From positions 62,001-126,000 of the forward strand of contig NZ_JBGAFX010000005.1 in NCBI RefSeq assembly GCF_044227025.1: 64,000 bases of DNA. Direction: 5' to 3'. The translations under genes and the position numbers were made by a program. The DNA is from Dokdonella_A sp044227025. GTDB taxonomy: Bacteria; Pseudomonadota; Gammaproteobacteria; Xanthomonadales; Rhodanobacteraceae. Shown piece by piece: positions 18,929 through 27,829 of this stretch (position 1 is its first letter; each line of letters opens with the position of its first letter). The notes under the pieces are model-generated. The model was not told the DNA's origin. It worked only from the letters and a program-made list of their open reading frames with translations, and searched no databases.

Positions 18929-19837
18929 TCAGGCCTTGCGCGCGAAGAACTTCCTGATCGCAGCGCCTGCGCCGAGGACGGCGATCGCGATCAGCTTGAA
19001 GAACTTGGCGAAGAACGCGGCGCCGAGTGCGAGCAGGCCGAGCTTCTTCGCAGCGACGCCGCCGACCAGCGCTGCGAGGCCGTAGGCGGCGACCTTGTCG
19101 CTGGAAGCATCGTAGTCGGCGTACCGCTTGCCGTCGTTGAAAGTCACCGCGGCGAGCAGGTTGCGCGCGACCGGCTTCTGCGCCTCGATCTTCGACGACG
19201 ACGTGATCAGGTCGAGCGAGACATAGCCCTCGCGACCGAGTACGTAGGTGTTGTAGTTGACCGTGTTGTCGGCGTCGGCAGCGGCACCCTTGTCGCGACC
19301 CTCGACTGACCAGACCAACCGCTGGGTGGCGGCGTCGTAGGCCGGCGGCTCGATCCAGCGAGTGACCTCGAGTGCGGGGATGCCCAGGCGCACGCGGTTC
19401 TCGTTCGCCGCTTCGGTCCCGTCCTTGAGATTCTGCAGCAGTTCGTCGGCGTTCCAGTTCTTCGCGTCCTCGTCCTTGATGTAGCCGGCCGGGTCGTAGT
19501 CGACCGAAACCATCCAGTCCTCGGCATCGTCCTCGCCGGCATGCGGCGGCAGGATGAGGCCGACGAAGTTACCGCTTTCGCTGTTGCCCATCGCCTCCAT
19601 CAGCTGGGTCGCCTCGCGCGTCGGCACGAAGCCGTAGCCCGGCGGCAGATGCAGCGTGGCCTGGTCGCGCAGCGCGATCGTCTTCGGTCCGATCTGCATC
19701 GCCTTGCTGGCGATCTGCCATGGGTTCGGGCTCCCGTCCTGCGCCGATTCGTCGCCGTCCTGCGCAAAGGCCGGCAGGGCGATCAGGCAGGCCGTGGCAA
19801 GGATCAAGGCAAGGCGCTTCCAGCGCAGGCTACGCAT
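18929..19837 (-). CDS. DUF2167 membrane-anchored protein
   Basis: A 302-residue protein with an N-terminal signal peptide ending ALPAFAQ and a DUF2167 core. Core landmarks are ATLHLPPGYGFV, GNFVGLILPP, DYDPAGYIKDEDAKNWNADE, and YNTYVLGREGYVSLDL. A C-terminal Ala/Gly/Leu-rich hydrophobic hairpin (about 252-292) ends in basic IRKFFARKA. It is exported and inner-membrane anchored. Function unknown in all family members I know of. Confidence 0.88.
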   Translation of the reverse strand: MRSLRWKRLALILATACLIALPAFAQDGDESAQDGSPNPWQIASKAMQIGPKTIALRDQATLHLPPGYGFVPTREATQLMEAMGNSESGNFVGLILPPHAGEDDAEDWMVSVDYDPAGYIKDEDAKNWNADELLQNLKDGTEAANENRVRLGIPALEVTRWIEPPAYDAATQRLVWSVEGRDKGAAADADNTVNYNTYVLGREGYVSLDLITSSSKIEAQKPVARNLLAAVTFNDGKRYADYDASSDKVAAYGLAALVGGVAAKKLGLLALGAAFFAKFFKLIAIAVLGAGAAIRKFFARKA

Positions 19838-20011
19838 GTGTCGAACTCCCCAGGTTGTTGGCCGCGGACGCGGCGAGGGCAGGCAGCGAACGGTCCCATT
19901 CCCGGCGGGGATTCTACATGGGTGCGTTGCGCCGGCAGCCGTCGACGGGGACTTTGTGGAGACCTTCGCGCCCCGTCATGGAAACGGCGCCAGCATCGGC
20001 GACAATGCGAC

Positions 20012-20788
20012 GTGCGCCCTGCAATCCTCACCCTCGCCCTCGCCCTTCTCGTCGCGTCCGTCCACGCGGTCGCCGAGCCGCGCTCGCGGGCGGTACAGCA
20101 GGGCGACCTCACCTATCGCGTCGTCGACCTCGACCTCGCCAGCGACCATCTTGAGCTGCACTGGAAGGACGATGCGGGGCAGCCGCTCGCCGGCATCGAT
20201 CGCCTGCGTGACTGGGGTGCGGCGCGCGGCCACACCCTCCTGTTCGCGGCCAATGCGGGCATCTACGACCGTGAATACCGGCCGCTCGGGCTGCATGTCG
20301 AGGAGGGCATCGCATTGCGGCCGCTGAACACCACGCGCGCGGGCAGCGGCCACGGCAATTTCGCGATGCAGCCGAACGGCGTTTTCTACGTCGACCAGAA
20401 CGACCGTGCCGGCGTGACGACGACGGATCGCTGGCGCGAACGTGGGCAGCGTGCGCGCATCGCGAGCCAGTCGGGTCCGATGCTGGTGGTGGACGGCGAG
20501 ATCAACCGCGCATTCGACGCGCAATCGGACAGCCTGAAATGGCGCAGCGGCGTGTGCGCCCCGACACCCTCACGCGTCGTGTTCGCGGTCAGCGAAGTGC
20601 CGGTGTCGTTCCACGCGTTCGCGCGCCTGTTCCGCGACACGCTTGGCTGCCGCGACGCGCTCTACCTGGACGGCACCCTGTCGCGCCTGTGGACGCGCAG
20701 CGAAGGCTACGCCGGCGCGGCGGCGATGATGGTCAAGCCGTATGCGGGGATGTTCGCGGTGTTCGAGACCGCTCCCGCCAGCCCCTGA
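20012..20788 (+). CDS. Phosphodiester glycosidase-domain (DUF2233/NAGPA-like) secreted protein
   Basis: A 258-residue protein. The GTG at 20012 opens on a signal peptide (RPAILTLALALLVASVHA). GACAAT, a possible -10, lies only six bases before the GTG, so the mRNA may be nearly leaderless. The domain shows LFAANAGIYDREYRPLGLH, GNFAMQPNGVFYVD, ASQSGPMLVVDGEIN, DALYLDGTLSRLW and a final MVKPYAGMFAV. Relatives cleave GlcNAc-phosphodiesters; bacterial members may act on wall or capsule phosphodiesters. The substrate here is unknown. Confidence 0.83.
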   Translation: MRPAILTLALALLVASVHAVAEPRSRAVQQGDLTYRVVDLDLASDHLELHWKDDAGQPLAGIDRLRDWGAARGHTLLFAANAGIYDREYRPLGLHVEEGIALRPLNTTRAGSGHGNFAMQPNGVFYVDQNDRAGVTTTDRWRERGQRARIASQSGPMLVVDGEINRAFDAQSDSLKWRSGVCAPTPSRVVFAVSEVPVSFHAFARLFRDTLGCRDALYLDGTLSRLWTRSEGYAGAAAMMVKPYAGMFAVFETAPASP

Positions 20789-20850
20789 CGCCGGCCGTCG
20801 ACACCGCGGTACGGGTCGACGGCTGCGTCGCCAACGAGGGACGGCCAGGT

Positions 20851-20958
20851 TCAGCGGCCCTTGGCGGCCTTCTTTTCCTTCTTTTCCGCGCGCTTTTCCT
20901 TCATCGTCTTCTCGGGTTTCTTCTTGTCGCTCTTCTTCTGGTCAAGGCCCTTGCTCAT
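20851..20958 (-). CDS. 35-residue lysine-rich protein
   Basis: A very short ORF with an excellent ribosome binding site (CCGAGGAGCG) ahead of the ATG at 20958. The product has 14 Lys, 2 Arg and no hydrophobic segment (MSKGLDQKKSDKKKPEK then TMKEKRAEKKEKKAAKGR). Similar tiny Lys-rich proteins beginning MSKG are found in related bacteria. It could be a nucleic-acid- or polyanion-binding peptide; this is inference. Confidence 0.65.
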   Translation of the reverse strand: MSKGLDQKKSDKKKPEKTMKEKRAEKKEKKAAKGR

Positions 20959-21247
20959 GCGACGCTCCTCGGATTGATCGAACGTGCGGGGCGATGTGCC
21001 GCGCACGGGGCTCCATCCTGCGAAATTCTGCGGGGAAGTCAATCAGGCGCTGCCACCTTAGGCGCTGGGTGCGAACGGTCAGCACCACGCCCATCGCGGA
21101 AGGCAGCGCGGCGTGATGGCGATTGCGCGCCCACTTGTCGCAGTGCAGACTTCGCCAGCCCCGGGTTCGCCGCCAGGCCGCGCGGCAGGCATGTGAGGGG
21201 TCCACCCGCTTCGCCGCGGGCCATGCGTGTGCCGGGGAGGGCGCCGA

Positions 21248-22663
21248 ATGGTCTTCAATTCGCTCACGTTCGTCGTGTTCTTCGCGTGCGTGCTCGCGCT
21301 GCACTCGCTGCCGCTGGCGTGGAACACCCGCAAGATCAACCTGCTGGTCGCGAGCTACCTGTTCTATGCGGCATGGAACCCGCCGTTCGTGCTGCTGTTG
21401 TGGATTTCGACCGTCGTCGACTGGTGGGCGGCGAAGAAGCTCGTCAGCGTGCAAGGCAGGAATGCGCGACGCGCGTGGATGCTGCTTTCGGTGGTCGCCA
21501 ATCTCGGCATGCTCGCGTACTTCAAGTACGGCAACTTCCTGCTCGAGAATTTCCGCGCGCTGGCGTCGACGCTCGGCCTCGACTACCAGCCGCCCGCATT
21601 CGACATCGTGCTGCCGGTCGGCATCTCGTTCTACACGTTCGCGACGATGTCCTACACGCTCGACGTCTACCTGCGCCGCGCGGCACCGGCGCGCAACTTC
21701 CTCGACTACGCGCTGTTCGTGACATTCTTCCCGCACCTCGTCGCCGGCCCGATCATGCGCCCGACCGAACTGGTGCCGCAGTTCGCCGAGCCGCGTCGCG
21801 CAGGTGCCGACGCGCTGCGTTTCGGCCTTGCGCTCATGACGCTCGGCCTGTTCCAGAAGATCGTGCTCGCCGATGCGTTCCTCGCACGCCCCGCGGAGAT
21901 GGTCTACGACGGCAAGGGCACGCCTGGACTGCTTGATGCCTGGATCGGCACGCTCGCCTTCAGCGGGCAGATCTTCTGCGACTTTGCCGGTTATTCGACC
22001 ACCGCGATCGGCGCGGCAATGTGCCTCGGGTTCGCCATGCCGGACAACTTCCGTTTTCCGTATGCGGCGGTCGGCTTCTCCGATTTCTGGCGGCGCTGGC
22101 ACATCACGCTGTCGGCGTGGCTGCGCGACTATCTCTACATTCCGCTCGGCGGCAATCGCCATGGCGAAGCGCGCACCTACCTGGCGCTAATGGCCACCAT
22201 GCTGCTCGGCGGTCTCTGGCACGGCGCGAGCTGGACTTTCGTGGTGTGGGGCGGACTGCACGGCACTTATCTCGCCACGGAACGCGCGCTGCGCAGGCGA
22301 TTCTCCGGGTGGCAACCGGGACCGCTCGCGCTGTTCGGACTTGGGTTGCTCACGTATGCACTCGTCAACCTGACCTGGGTATTCTTCCGTGCACACAGTT
22401 TCGGCAAGGCGTGGCTGGTGTTGAACGGCATGCTCGGCCTCAACGGCGGTGCCGAACCGATCCTGCCGGTCGTGCACCTGGTGATGGTCGCGGGGATCGT
22501 CGCGGCGATCGTCGGCGCGCACTGGCTGATGCGTGAACGCACGCTGGAGTCGACCCTCGCGCGCGTGCCGGCGCCGCTGCTGTCGGCGGGCTGGGCATTG
22601 ATGCTGTTCGCGATCGTGATCGCACAGGGGGCGGGCAATGCCTTCATCTATTTCCAGTTCTGA
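21248..22663 (+). CDS. MBOAT-family O-acyltransferase (AlgI-like)
   Basis: A 471-residue polytopic membrane protein. MBOAT enzymes move acyl groups across the inner membrane onto glycans or other acceptors. Family blocks visible are VLPVGISFYTFATMSYTLDVY, FFPHLVAGPIMRPTEL, FSDFWRRWHITLSAWLRDYL, IPLGGNRHGE and GGLWHGASWTFVVWGGLHG. The second contains the invariant catalytic His (about residue 325). It overlaps the downstream SGNH-like gene by 26 bases. No alginate or cellulose genes lie nearby, so the acceptor is unknown. Confidence 0.92.
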   Translation: MVFNSLTFVVFFACVLALHSLPLAWNTRKINLLVASYLFYAAWNPPFVLLLWISTVVDWWAAKKLVSVQGRNARRAWMLLSVVANLGMLAYFKYGNFLLENFRALASTLGLDYQPPAFDIVLPVGISFYTFATMSYTLDVYLRRAAPARNFLDYALFVTFFPHLVAGPIMRPTELVPQFAEPRRAGADALRFGLALMTLGLFQKIVLADAFLARPAEMVYDGKGTPGLLDAWIGTLAFSGQIFCDFAGYSTTAIGAAMCLGFAMPDNFRFPYAAVGFSDFWRRWHITLSAWLRDYLYIPLGGNRHGEARTYLALMATMLLGGLWHGASWTFVVWGGLHGTYLATERALRRRFSGWQPGPLALFGLGLLTYALVNLTWVFFRAHSFGKAWLVLNGMLGLNGGAEPILPVVHLVMVAGIVAAIVGAHWLMRERTLESTLARVPAPLLSAGWALMLFAIVIAQGAGNAFIYFQF

Positions 22664-23810
22664 CGCCGCCGTCATCGACGCTCCGAAGATCCGCGCCGGC
22701 TTCGTTCGCCTGACCGCGTCGGACCGCCCGGGCGTGGCGCAGCCGGTGCCGGAGCGCGACATTCCGGCGCGGCCGTGGCGCGCGATCTTCCTCGGCATGC
22801 TCGTGCTGTTCGCGCTGCTGCTCGCGGCATGGGAGATCAAGTGGCGCATGTATGGCGCGCCCCCGGGCTATCGCAACAGCAACGGCGAATGGGCGGACCA
22901 GCGCCGTCGCATCGATGCGGGCGAGGGCGGTGCGACAGTCCTGATCGGTTCGTCGCGCACCCTGTTCGACGTGCAATTGCCGGTGTGGGAGAAGATCACG
23001 GGCGAGCGGCCGATCCAGCTCGCGATCGAAGGCACGTCGCCGGTGCCAATGCTGGAGGACCTGGCCCGGGACCCGGCGTTCACCGGTCGCTTGCTCGTCG
23101 GCGTCGCGCCGCAACAGTTCTTCGGTGCATTCGCGGTGCGTGCCGACGTGGTGCCGTACTACCACAAACAAGGCCCTTCGCAGCGCAGCGGCAATTGGCT
23201 GTCGAAACACCTGGTCGAGCCGTACTTCGCGTTCGACGACCCGGACTTCGCGCTCGCCGCGCTGGTCCGGCGCCAGCCGTGGCCGGCGCGCCCGGGCCTG
23301 CGCGCGCGGTCCGACGTGCGCAAGCTGTCCGTGCAGGAGGCCGATCGCAACAGCCATATGTGGAGCAAGGTCGAGACCGACCCGGCGTATCGCGCGATCG
23401 TGCAGGACCGCTGGAGGCAGATGTTCGACGCGCCGTTGCCGAAGATGGAAACGCCGGAGAAGGCGCAGGCGCTGATCGACGAGCAGATCGCGCGCGCCGC
23501 AGGCGCGGTCGCCGAGCTGCGCAAACGCGGTGTAGAGGTGCTGTTCGTGCGCGCGCCGAGTGCGGGTCCATTCCGCGATTACGAACTGCGCGTGTTCCCG
23601 CGCGAACGCACATGGGACGTACTGCTGGCGCGGAGCGGTGCGCCGGGCATCCATTTCGAGGATTATCCCGAGATGCATGGCTACTTGCTGCCGGACTGGT
23701 CGCACCTGGCCAAGGCGGATGCCGAACGCTACACCGCGGCGCTGGCGACGATCGTGCAGCGCGACTTCTGGAAGCCCGCGCCGCCGTCGAAGGCCGCGCC
23801 GCGGCCCTAG
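22638..23810 (+). CDS. SGNH/AlgX-like acyltransferase partner of the MBOAT protein
   Basis: A 390-residue type II membrane protein with one membrane segment (about 50-68, FLGMLVLFALLLAAW) and a large periplasmic domain. The SGNH-type block I Ser lies in TVLIGSSRTLFDVQ (about 98-111). A late Asp/His pair occurs in YLLPDWSHLAKADAERY (about 350-366), where SGNH enzymes keep their catalytic Asp and His. It is co-translated with the MBOAT gene. By analogy with AlgI/AlgX or PatA/PatB pairs, the MBOAT protein would pass acyl groups outward and this protein would transfer them. Confidence 0.8.
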   Translation: MPSSISSSDAAVIDAPKIRAGFVRLTASDRPGVAQPVPERDIPARPWRAIFLGMLVLFALLLAAWEIKWRMYGAPPGYRNSNGEWADQRRRIDAGEGGATVLIGSSRTLFDVQLPVWEKITGERPIQLAIEGTSPVPMLEDLARDPAFTGRLLVGVAPQQFFGAFAVRADVVPYYHKQGPSQRSGNWLSKHLVEPYFAFDDPDFALAALVRRQPWPARPGLRARSDVRKLSVQEADRNSHMWSKVETDPAYRAIVQDRWRQMFDAPLPKMETPEKAQALIDEQIARAAGAVAELRKRGVEVLFVRAPSAGPFRDYELRVFPRERTWDVLLARSGAPGIHFEDYPEMHGYLLPDWSHLAKADAERYTAALATIVQRDFWKPAPPSKAAPRP

Positions 23811-23812
23811 GA

Positions 23813-23828
23813 CCCCGCGGCTGCGGGG
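23813..23828 (+). terminator. Possible terminator hairpin after the acyl-transfer pair
   Basis: CCCCGC at 23813-23818 pairs with GCGGGG at 23823-23828 across a four-base loop, three bases after the stop. No T-tract follows. Confidence 0.35.
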
Positions 23829-23918
23829 GCCGGCTGCGCAGCGCGCCTCCGCGATGCGTTGTTCCGGATGCGACCGGCGTACGATGGCGACGCGGGTTCA
23901 ACGGACCGGGGAGGCGTC

Positions 23919-24806
23919 ATGAAGCAAGCGTGGAAGGTCGGTGTGCTGCTGCTCGCGATGAGCGGCGCGGCGGTCGCGGCGCAGAAGTGTCCCGTGATCG
24001 AAACCTCGATGGTCGACAAGGGCTTCGGCGGCGGACCGTGGCGCGTGATGTCGGGCGGGCCGGGCGAATGCAGTTTCATGGCGGCCGACACCAGCGTGAA
24101 CTTCGGTTTCAGCCACATGGTGAGCGAGTCCACCGAGCTTGCGCAGAAGGCGGCGGTCGAGATGCGCGAGGCGATTGCCGGCAACAGCCTCGTCGAACCG
24201 ATCCTGGCGCTCGGCGAGGAAGGCTTCGCCTACCAGCAGAAGGACGATTCGGGCGCGGTGGTGGATCCGAAGTCGATGTTCTTCTACGGCCACCGCGGCA
24301 GCGTCAGCGTGTCGGGCTATCTCAATCTCAAGGGCACGATCACGCCGGCACAGCGCGATTTCGCCGCGCACCTGATCGCGAGCACGCTCGGCGTCGCGAG
24401 CAAGCCGAAGGCGCTCGCGAAGGAATCGGATTGCCCCTACCTCGACGACGCGCTCGTCAAGCAGCTGCTGCCGACTGGCAATGTTTCCGCGATCGTGCCC
24501 GGCAAGGAGAGTTGCGTGATGTCCGCGGATGGGCGCGTGATCACGGTCGCCGTCACGAAGGGCCCGCGCAGCGCCGACGCGGCAGCAGGCATGATGCAGG
24601 GCGGTGGCTGCACCGTCGATCCGTTGCCGAAGTTCGGCAAGACGGCGGGCATCGCGCACCACTGCAAGGAAGGCAATCCGCGCGCGCAGGTCATCGTCGC
24701 GACCGGCGGTCGCATGCTCGAGATCGCCTACGTGCCGGGGGCCGAGCCGACCGACGAACAGCGCGCGACGGTGATCGCGATGATGGAGTTCGCGTTGAAG
24801 CATTGA
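23919..24806 (+). CDS. Secreted protein of unknown function
   Basis: A 295-residue protein with GGGGAGG before the ATG at 23919 and a signal peptide ending GAAVAAQ. The mature part has two segments separated by a basic linker: residues about 22-150 (KCPVIETSMVDKGFGGGPW, SVSGYLNLKGTITPAQ) and about 170-295 (DCPYLDDALVKQLLP, ESCVMSADGRVITVAV, HHCKEGNPRAQVIV). It has paired Cys in each half and a terminal VIAMMEFALKH helix. I recognise no family. It ends convergently with the peroxiredoxin gene. Confidence 0.7.
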   Translation: MKQAWKVGVLLLAMSGAAVAAQKCPVIETSMVDKGFGGGPWRVMSGGPGECSFMAADTSVNFGFSHMVSESTELAQKAAVEMREAIAGNSLVEPILALGEEGFAYQQKDDSGAVVDPKSMFFYGHRGSVSVSGYLNLKGTITPAQRDFAAHLIASTLGVASKPKALAKESDCPYLDDALVKQLLPTGNVSAIVPGKESCVMSADGRVITVAVTKGPRSADAAAGMMQGGGCTVDPLPKFGKTAGIAHHCKEGNPRAQVIVATGGRMLEIAYVPGAEPTDEQRATVIAMMEFALKH

Positions 24807-24827
24807 GCCTGTCGGCTCGCCGTGCAG

Positions 24828-24845
24828 GGTGGGCATGAGCCCACC
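24828..24845. terminator. Hairpin between convergent genes
   Basis: GGTGGGC (24828-24834) and GCCCACC (24839-24845) form a perfect seven-base stem with a four-base loop. It is positioned to serve both convergent transcripts. No T-tract is present. Confidence 0.4.
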
Positions 24846-24872
24846 GTGCCGGGTCGCGGTGAAGCGTGGTGG

Positions 24873-25421
24873 TTACTTCTTCTTGAGCGCCTTCACCGCC
24901 GCCAGCGTCTCGTTGACGTGGTCCTTCGGGTCGAGGTTCGAGTACGCGTGCACGATCGTGCCCGACGAATCGATCACGTACGACGTGCGGTCCGACCATT
25001 CGGGCTTCTGCGCGAGGATCGACTCGTATTCCTTCGCGATCTTCGCGCCGGGATCGGCGGCGACCGCGAACTTGCCGCTGCAGTGTTCGGTTTCCTTGGA
25101 GAACGCGGCGAGCTCGTCGGTCTTGCCGGCGGTGATGCCGATGACGGTCGCGTTCTGCGCGGTGAACTGGTCGATCGCCTGCGAGAACAGGTGCGCTTCG
25201 ATGTTGCAGCCGGACGTGTGCGCGGCGGGGAAGAAGTAGACGACCACCGGTCCCTTCTTCAGCGCATCGGACAGCTTGAAGGTCAGCGGGTTTCCGGCGA
25301 GGAACGCTGACGCGCTGAAATCGGGCGCGTGCGTGCCGACCTTGAGGGCGGCGAACGCGGGCGAGGCGAGCGCAACGGCGGCGCCGAAGGCGAGGGCGGT
25401 GATCTTGGCGGTGGTATTCAT
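24873..25421 (-). CDS. Periplasmic peroxiredoxin (AhpC/TSA, Bcp-like)
   Basis: A 182-residue thioredoxin-fold peroxidase that reduces peroxides with a reactive Cys. Residues 1-24 are a signal peptide. The VGTHAPDFSAS opening and the active-site PxxxTxxC motif in FFPAAHTSGC (C72) are intact. SDRTSYVIDSSGTIVHAYSN is the conserved late strand. Export to the periplasm is less common than cytoplasmic Bcp. Ends in the basic KALKKK. Confidence 0.9.
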   Translation of the reverse strand: MNTTAKITALAFGAAVALASPAFAALKVGTHAPDFSASAFLAGNPLTFKLSDALKKGPVVVYFFPAAHTSGCNIEAHLFSQAIDQFTAQNATVIGITAGKTDELAAFSKETEHCSGKFAVAADPGAKIAKEYESILAQKPEWSDRTSYVIDSSGTIVHAYSNLDPKDHVNETLAAVKALKKK

Positions 25422-25756
25422 GGGGGCTCCAGGGGGCGGGAAGGGAATCCGGTTTATACACCTCGCGCGTCGTCGGCAGGTGCGGCGGGGCATTCGCAGG
25501 GAGTACCCGATGGGCGCGGGTGGGTTGTGGGTGCTTGTTTGTGGGGCCCTCGCTTCGCTGCCCCTCACCCGCCGCGCTGGCGCGCGTCGGCCTCTTCCGC
25601 AAGCGGGAGAGGCGAAATATGGGTTGTCCCCTCTCCCACTTGCGGGAGAGGGTAGGGTGAGGGGAAGCGGCGACAGCGCATCGATGGATCGGCCACCCGC
25701 TTTTCGCCGCGATCGTCGTAAGGGAAGGCCAGGCCTTCCCTTTCCGGAGAATCGTG
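25422..25756. other. Intergenic stretch holding a large inverted repeat
   Basis: This 335-base gap lies between divergent genes. The only structure is the repeat at 25561-25664. No further gene or clear promoter is seen. Confidence 0.5.
25561..25664. repeat. Intergenic inverted repeat with two hairpins
   Basis: CCCCTCACCC at 25561-25570 is inverted as GGGTGAGGGG at 25655-25664. Inside lie two hairpins: CCTCTTCCGC with GCGGGAGAGG (25591-25612) and CCCTCTCCC with GGGAGAGGG (25629-25652). This looks like the small mobile intergenic repeats found in many copies in gammaproteobacterial genomes. Confidence 0.7.
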
Positions 25757-26818
25757 ATGCGCGTGCTCCATGTCCTGCTGGCGGCTGTCGTTTCCGCGCT
25801 GCTGCTCGCGCCGCTCCCGGCGCGCGCGCTCGTCGTCATCTGCGCGGCCGACGAAATCGCGTTGCAGGACGCACTCGATGCCGCGTCCGACAATGGCGTG
25901 CACCAGGGCGACGACATGGAGATCCGTCTCGTCACGGGCAGCTACATTACGGGGATCGCCCACCTCAACCAGGAGTTCTTCCTGATGTCGAGTCATGCGA
26001 ACGCGGTGTCGGTGCTCGGCGGCTACGCCGCGGGATGCCAGACGCGCTCGGCCAATCCGGGCCTGACCGTGCTCGACGGCGGCAATTTCACGCCGGTGTT
26101 CACGGTCATCAAGCACCTCGGCGCATTCGCCATCGAAGATCTGACGATCCAGCGCGGGCACGGTGCATTCCTCGGCGGCGGACTCGGGATCAACGGCGGC
26201 GCCCACTGCACGGGCACCTGCTACGAGGCGGATGTGCGTGTTTCACGCGTCGTCTTCCAGGGCAACCACACCGACTTCTACTGCGGCGGCCTGTACGCGG
26301 GCGCCGCCGCGCACCAGGTGCGCGTTGAGAGTTCACTGTTCGTGAACAACGATGCGAGCCTCAACGACGGCGGTGTCTGCCTGTACGGCACGGGCAACGT
26401 GCAGTTCTTCGGCAACACGGTCGCTGACAATTCGACGCAGGCGACGGCCGACGTGACCGGAGGCCTGTACTGCAGCGGTACGGCGAGCTGCCAGATCTAC
26501 AACAACGTGCTGTGGAGCAACGACGGCGCCGGCCTGTGGCTCAACACGACCAGTGGCTTCCTGGCGCACAACGATTTCGGCAACCGCGGCGGCGATGCGC
26601 CCGTCAGCGAGATCGCTTCGACGCATCTCAATCCGCATTTCATCAACGCGCCCGTCGGCAACTATCGCCTCGCCGGTGATTCGCCACTGCTCGCGATCAG
26701 CCCGCTCGTGCTCACGTCGACGGACCTGTTCGACCGTCCGCATCCCGCCAGGGGCGGGCGTGACGTCGGTGCGTATGCCGAAACGATCTTCGCCGACGGT
26801 GCCGAGATCGTGAACTGA
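25757..26818 (+). CDS. Secreted right-handed beta-helix protein
   Basis: A 353-residue exoprotein. The ATG at 25757 (a GTG lies just before) opens on a signal peptide ending PARAL. The body has beta-helix rungs rich in Gly/Asn: SVLGGYAAGCQT, TVLDGGNFTPVF, GGLGINGGAHC, VFQGNHTDFYCGG, CLYGTGNVQFFGNTVADN. A closing block, NPHFINAPVGNYRLAGDSPL, precedes GRDVGAYAETIFADGAEIVN. Its arrangement closely parallels the gene at 44152-45201, so the two are probably paralogues. The tail is a variant of the IFANGF tail in three other proteins here. Ligand or substrate unknown. Confidence 0.82.
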   Translation: MRVLHVLLAAVVSALLLAPLPARALVVICAADEIALQDALDAASDNGVHQGDDMEIRLVTGSYITGIAHLNQEFFLMSSHANAVSVLGGYAAGCQTRSANPGLTVLDGGNFTPVFTVIKHLGAFAIEDLTIQRGHGAFLGGGLGINGGAHCTGTCYEADVRVSRVVFQGNHTDFYCGGLYAGAAAHQVRVESSLFVNNDASLNDGGVCLYGTGNVQFFGNTVADNSTQATADVTGGLYCSGTASCQIYNNVLWSNDGAGLWLNTTSGFLAHNDFGNRGGDAPVSEIASTHLNPHFINAPVGNYRLAGDSPLLAISPLVLTSTDLFDRPHPARGGRDVGAYAETIFADGAEIVN

Positions 26819-26885
26819 TCGATTAAGTCGCGGCTAAGCCGGAAGGCGCGATCGTCCCGTTTCGTCGCGCAACCGGAGTGCCGCC

Positions 26886-27650
26886 ATGTCGCAGAAGTCG
26901 GGAAGCGCCCAAGCGGCGCGAAGAGTCCCGACGCTGCGCATCGGCTGCGCCGGCTGGTCGCTGCGCGCCGAGCAGGCGGTGCTGGCGCCGGGCGACGGCA
27001 CGCATCTCGAGCGCTATGCGCGCGTGTTCGATGCGGTCGAGATCAATTCCTCGTTCTACCGCCCGCACCGTCCGCAGACCTACGCGCGCTGGGCGCAGTC
27101 GGTGCCGGAGGGGTTCCGCTTCGCGGTGAAGATGCCGAAGGCGATCAGCCACGGAGAGCGGTTGCGCGGCTGCGTCGACGATCTCGACGGGTTCCTTGCG
27201 CAAGTCCGCGAGCTCGGCCCGACGCTCGGCGTGCTGCTGTTGCAACTGCCGCCAAGCCTTGCGTTCGAGCGGCGCAGCGCGTGCGCGTTCTTCGATGCGC
27301 TGCGCGCACGGCATGCCGGGCCGGTCGCGTGCGAGCCACGGCATGCGTCGTGGTTCGTGGCTGGGGTCGACGCCGACCTGCGCGAGCGCGGCATTGCGCG
27401 TGCCGCGGCCGATCCCGCACGCGTGCCGCGCGCGGCCGTGCCCGGCGGCGACCACGCCTGCGAATACCTGCGGCTGCACGGCTCGCCGCGCGTCTATTAC
27501 GACGCCTACGCCGGCGAAGCGCTCCGTCGCGTGGCGCGGCGCATGGCTCGCGAATCGGCCGACGTGCACGAACGCTGGTGCATCTTCGACAACACCGCGG
27601 CCGGCCACGCCACGACGGATGCGCTCGCGCTGCGCGCGAGGCTCGCCTGA
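26886..27650 (+). CDS. YecE-family (DUF72) protein
   Basis: A 254-residue TIM-barrel-like protein. DUF72 landmarks are RIGCAGWSL, FDAVEINSSFYRPHRPQTYA, GFRFAVKMPKAISH, LGVLLLQLPPSLAFE, VACEPRHASWF, EYLRLHGSPRVYYD and CIFDNTAAGHATTDAL. The family is widespread and uncharacterised; some members are suspected nucleic-acid repair or modification factors. The gene is alone, with about 180 bases before the MFS gene. Confidence 0.9.
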   Translation: MSQKSGSAQAARRVPTLRIGCAGWSLRAEQAVLAPGDGTHLERYARVFDAVEINSSFYRPHRPQTYARWAQSVPEGFRFAVKMPKAISHGERLRGCVDDLDGFLAQVRELGPTLGVLLLQLPPSLAFERRSACAFFDALRARHAGPVACEPRHASWFVAGVDADLRERGIARAAADPARVPRAAVPGGDHACEYLRLHGSPRVYYDAYAGEALRRVARRMARESADVHERWCIFDNTAAGHATTDALALRARLA

Positions 27651-27829
27651 CGGGCTGCCGCACCCGCTGGACTGCGCTTTTGTCCATCCCTTATCATCCC
27701 TGCGCGCCGCACGTCGTGCGGTCGTCGTAAGCGTTCACGTCAACCAACGCGCCATCGCATCCGGATACACCGGACTCGTCGTGCCGCTGCATCGGGCACG
27801 GGGCGCTTTCGCTTGACCCAAGGAGATCC

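Noticed and set aside
20742..21116. Plus-strand frame over the 35-residue gene and gap
   Set aside because: Overlaps the glycosidase gene end out of frame and has no homology-like features; the minus-strand Lys-rich gene has the better start signal.
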